Positions 60,534-64,000 of a stretch of DNA of 64,000 nt are shown here, piece after piece. Below the pieces are notes generated by a model that was given only the letters and a program-made list of their open reading frames with translations, made no database searches and was not told where the DNA came from. Source of the stretch: Kutzneria buriramensis (GTDB taxonomy: Bacteria > Actinomycetota > Actinomycetes > Mycobacteriales > Pseudonocardiaceae). Positions within the stretch are counted from its first letter, which is position 1. Every line of letters begins with the position of its first letter. The position numbers and the translations under genes are program-made. Location of the stretch: positions 186,001 through 250,000 of the forward strand of contig NZ_QUNO01000012.1 of NCBI RefSeq assembly GCF_003387475.1, read 5' to 3'.

Positions 60534-60692
60534 GCGGGCTTTACGCTCCGTCAATGCTGGTCACGGGGCCGAGTCGAGTCAACGCGAAACTAGTTCATGT
60601 ATCCGCACGGGTTGGTCGCATCCGGCCGCATTCACTGGGTTGAATGGCCTAAACAGGGCAGACAAACCCGCGCCGAGGCGGACAATAGGCCG

Positions 60693-61442
60693 ATGAAGTG
60701 GTTCCCGTGGCGGCGCCGTCACGCCGCGCACGACACCTCGCCCGCCGTCGAGCCCGACTCCGACCAGGTGGCGGAGTGGCTGGAACCTGCTGTGGAGAAC
60801 CCGCAGGCCAGGGCCGAGCGTTTCTGGGTCCGCTGGCACGAGCTGCTGCCGCGGATCAATTCCGCCCTCGGCGACAGCGAGCCGAAGCGGATCGAGCACC
60901 TGCTGTGCGAGGAGGTCGCGGCGATCCACCCGGAGCTGCACTTCTCGGTGGAACGCGGCCAGCGCGCCGTCTACGCCCTGGTCGTCACCGGCCAGGAGCG
61001 CCCCGACCTGCGGCCGTACACCGACGCGTGGCAGCTGGCCGCGCCGCCGGAGGACCTGATCTGGGAGTACCACGACTCGGTGCCGCCGGTGCCGGACCCG
61101 ACGCAGGTCACGGTGAACATCGGCGAGCACCGCCTGCGGCTGGCCGATGTGCGCGTGGTGGCGCAGGTCGACCGCGACGCCGGTGTGGTCGACGTCGCCG
61201 TGCACCATCCGAAGCTGGCGGCGCTGCCGGACGACGCCCGCACGGCGATGACCTTCCTGCCGCTCGACGCGACCTTGGGCGAGCGGCTGGCGGCGGAGCG
61301 CCTGCGCCGCGTGGAGACCGCGGAGGCGGCCCCGGAGCACGGCATCACGCTCGTGGAGCTGAGGACGATCGTGCGGGGGCTGGCCGGCCAGGACGCCGAC
61401 GGCAATCCCATGGAGCACACCACTCCAAGCGGTGAGGCGTAG
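60693..61442 (+). CDS. Hypothetical acidic protein upstream of ligA
   Basis: A 249-residue soluble protein with a basic start (MKWFPWRRRH) and then acidic, helical sequence (RFWVRWHELLPRINSALGD, HPELHFSVERGQ). No signal peptide or known domain. ATG 60693 follows GACAAT by six bases, suggesting a leaderless message; upstream in-frame sequence lacks sense. It lies 106 bases before ligA, on the same strand. Function unknown. Confidence 0.7.
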   Translation: MKWFPWRRRHAAHDTSPAVEPDSDQVAEWLEPAVENPQARAERFWVRWHELLPRINSALGDSEPKRIEHLLCEEVAAIHPELHFSVERGQRAVYALVVTGQERPDLRPYTDAWQLAAPPEDLIWEYHDSVPPVPDPTQVTVNIGEHRLRLADVRVVAQVDRDAGVVDVAVHHPKLAALPDDARTAMTFLPLDATLGERLAAERLRRVETAEAAPEHGITLVELRTIVRGLAGQDADGNPMEHTTPSGEA

Positions 61443-61536
61443 CGGTCCGACACTCGGTCGACGCGGGGACGTCGACCCATCGGGCGACCTCGCCCGCCGC
61501 GGCCCGCGGCGCGCGAAAACTGTCGGTGGTCACCGC

Positions 61537-64000
<2,464 letters not shown>

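Noticed and set aside
60586-60596. AACTAGTT as a second KstR site
   Set aside because: The core fits AACnnGTT but the flanking T and A three bases outside do not.

Overview
This is a 64 kb piece of a high-GC actinobacterial chromosome. Codon use is uniformly G/C-ending, GTG starts are common and several genes lack a Shine-Dalgarno sequence. Gene content points to the order Pseudonocardiales (a Kutzneria/Amycolatopsis/Saccharothrix-type soil organism), but the sequence alone does not fix the genus. Coding density is high. I saw no rRNA, tRNA, CRISPR array, transposase or phage gene.

Layout. 1-9.0 kb: a small specialised-metabolism island with an ABC exporter ATPase (and the first codons of its partner), one giant highly reducing type I polyketide synthase (KS-AT-DH-ER-KR-ACP, no thioesterase), a convergent stand-alone thioester-reductase-like enzyme and a small secreted protein. 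9-17.2 kb: mixed housekeeping and accessory genes, including a cysteine dioxygenase-rhodanese pair, an ECF sigma factor coupled to a double VOC protein, and glgX. 17.2-28.5 kb: ABC ATPase, enoyl-CoA hydratase, two methyltransferases (one THUMP-like), a left-handed-helix acyltransferase, a GT4 glucosyltransferase, a GH57 branching enzyme and a further methyltransferase. From memory this matches the gene order of Mycobacterium tuberculosis Rv3030-Rv3041c, the region tied to methylglucose lipopolysaccharide (MGLP). A nucleoside hydrolase and an S53 protease are inserted. 28.5-37.9 kb: VOC, GNAT and DegV genes, then etfB-etfA, olsB-olsA-like acyltransferases, an MFS exporter, iscS and mnmA, continuing the Rv3024c-Rv3029c order. 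37.9-52.9 kb: an accessory block centred on chitin and secretion, with an NgcEFG-type GlcNAc/chitobiose importer, secreted proteins, a serine/threonine dehydratase with a LysR regulator, a diguanylate cyclase, a three-gene YbjQ operon, and a 3D-domain protein plus CBM2-GH18 chitinase. 52.9-64 kb: a MetE-like protein (Rv3015c-like), a GH9 enzyme, a secreted peptidase, a NarL-type two-component system, a class A beta-lactamase-like hydrolase and ligA.

How it fits together. Chitin and plant/fungal wall polymers are cut outside the cell (GH18, GH9, 3D-domain protein). Amino-sugar oligomers enter through NgcEFG. Tandem DasR-type operators sit upstream of the chitinase operon, and weaker ones upstream of ngcE, suggesting one GlcNAc-responsive regulon. 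GlgX and the GT4/GH57/methyltransferase set form an alpha-glucan metabolism theme.

The most unusual structural signal is between genes. Nine of thirteen convergent gene junctions contain a long perfect or near-perfect hairpin; the other four have no gap or overlap. Several hairpins belong to sequence families repeated within the window, and one family runs almost exactly from stop codon to stop codon. A second signal is a set of leaderless promoters (TANNNT about 6-8 bases before the start codon), including a mirror-image divergent pair at 22772-22785.
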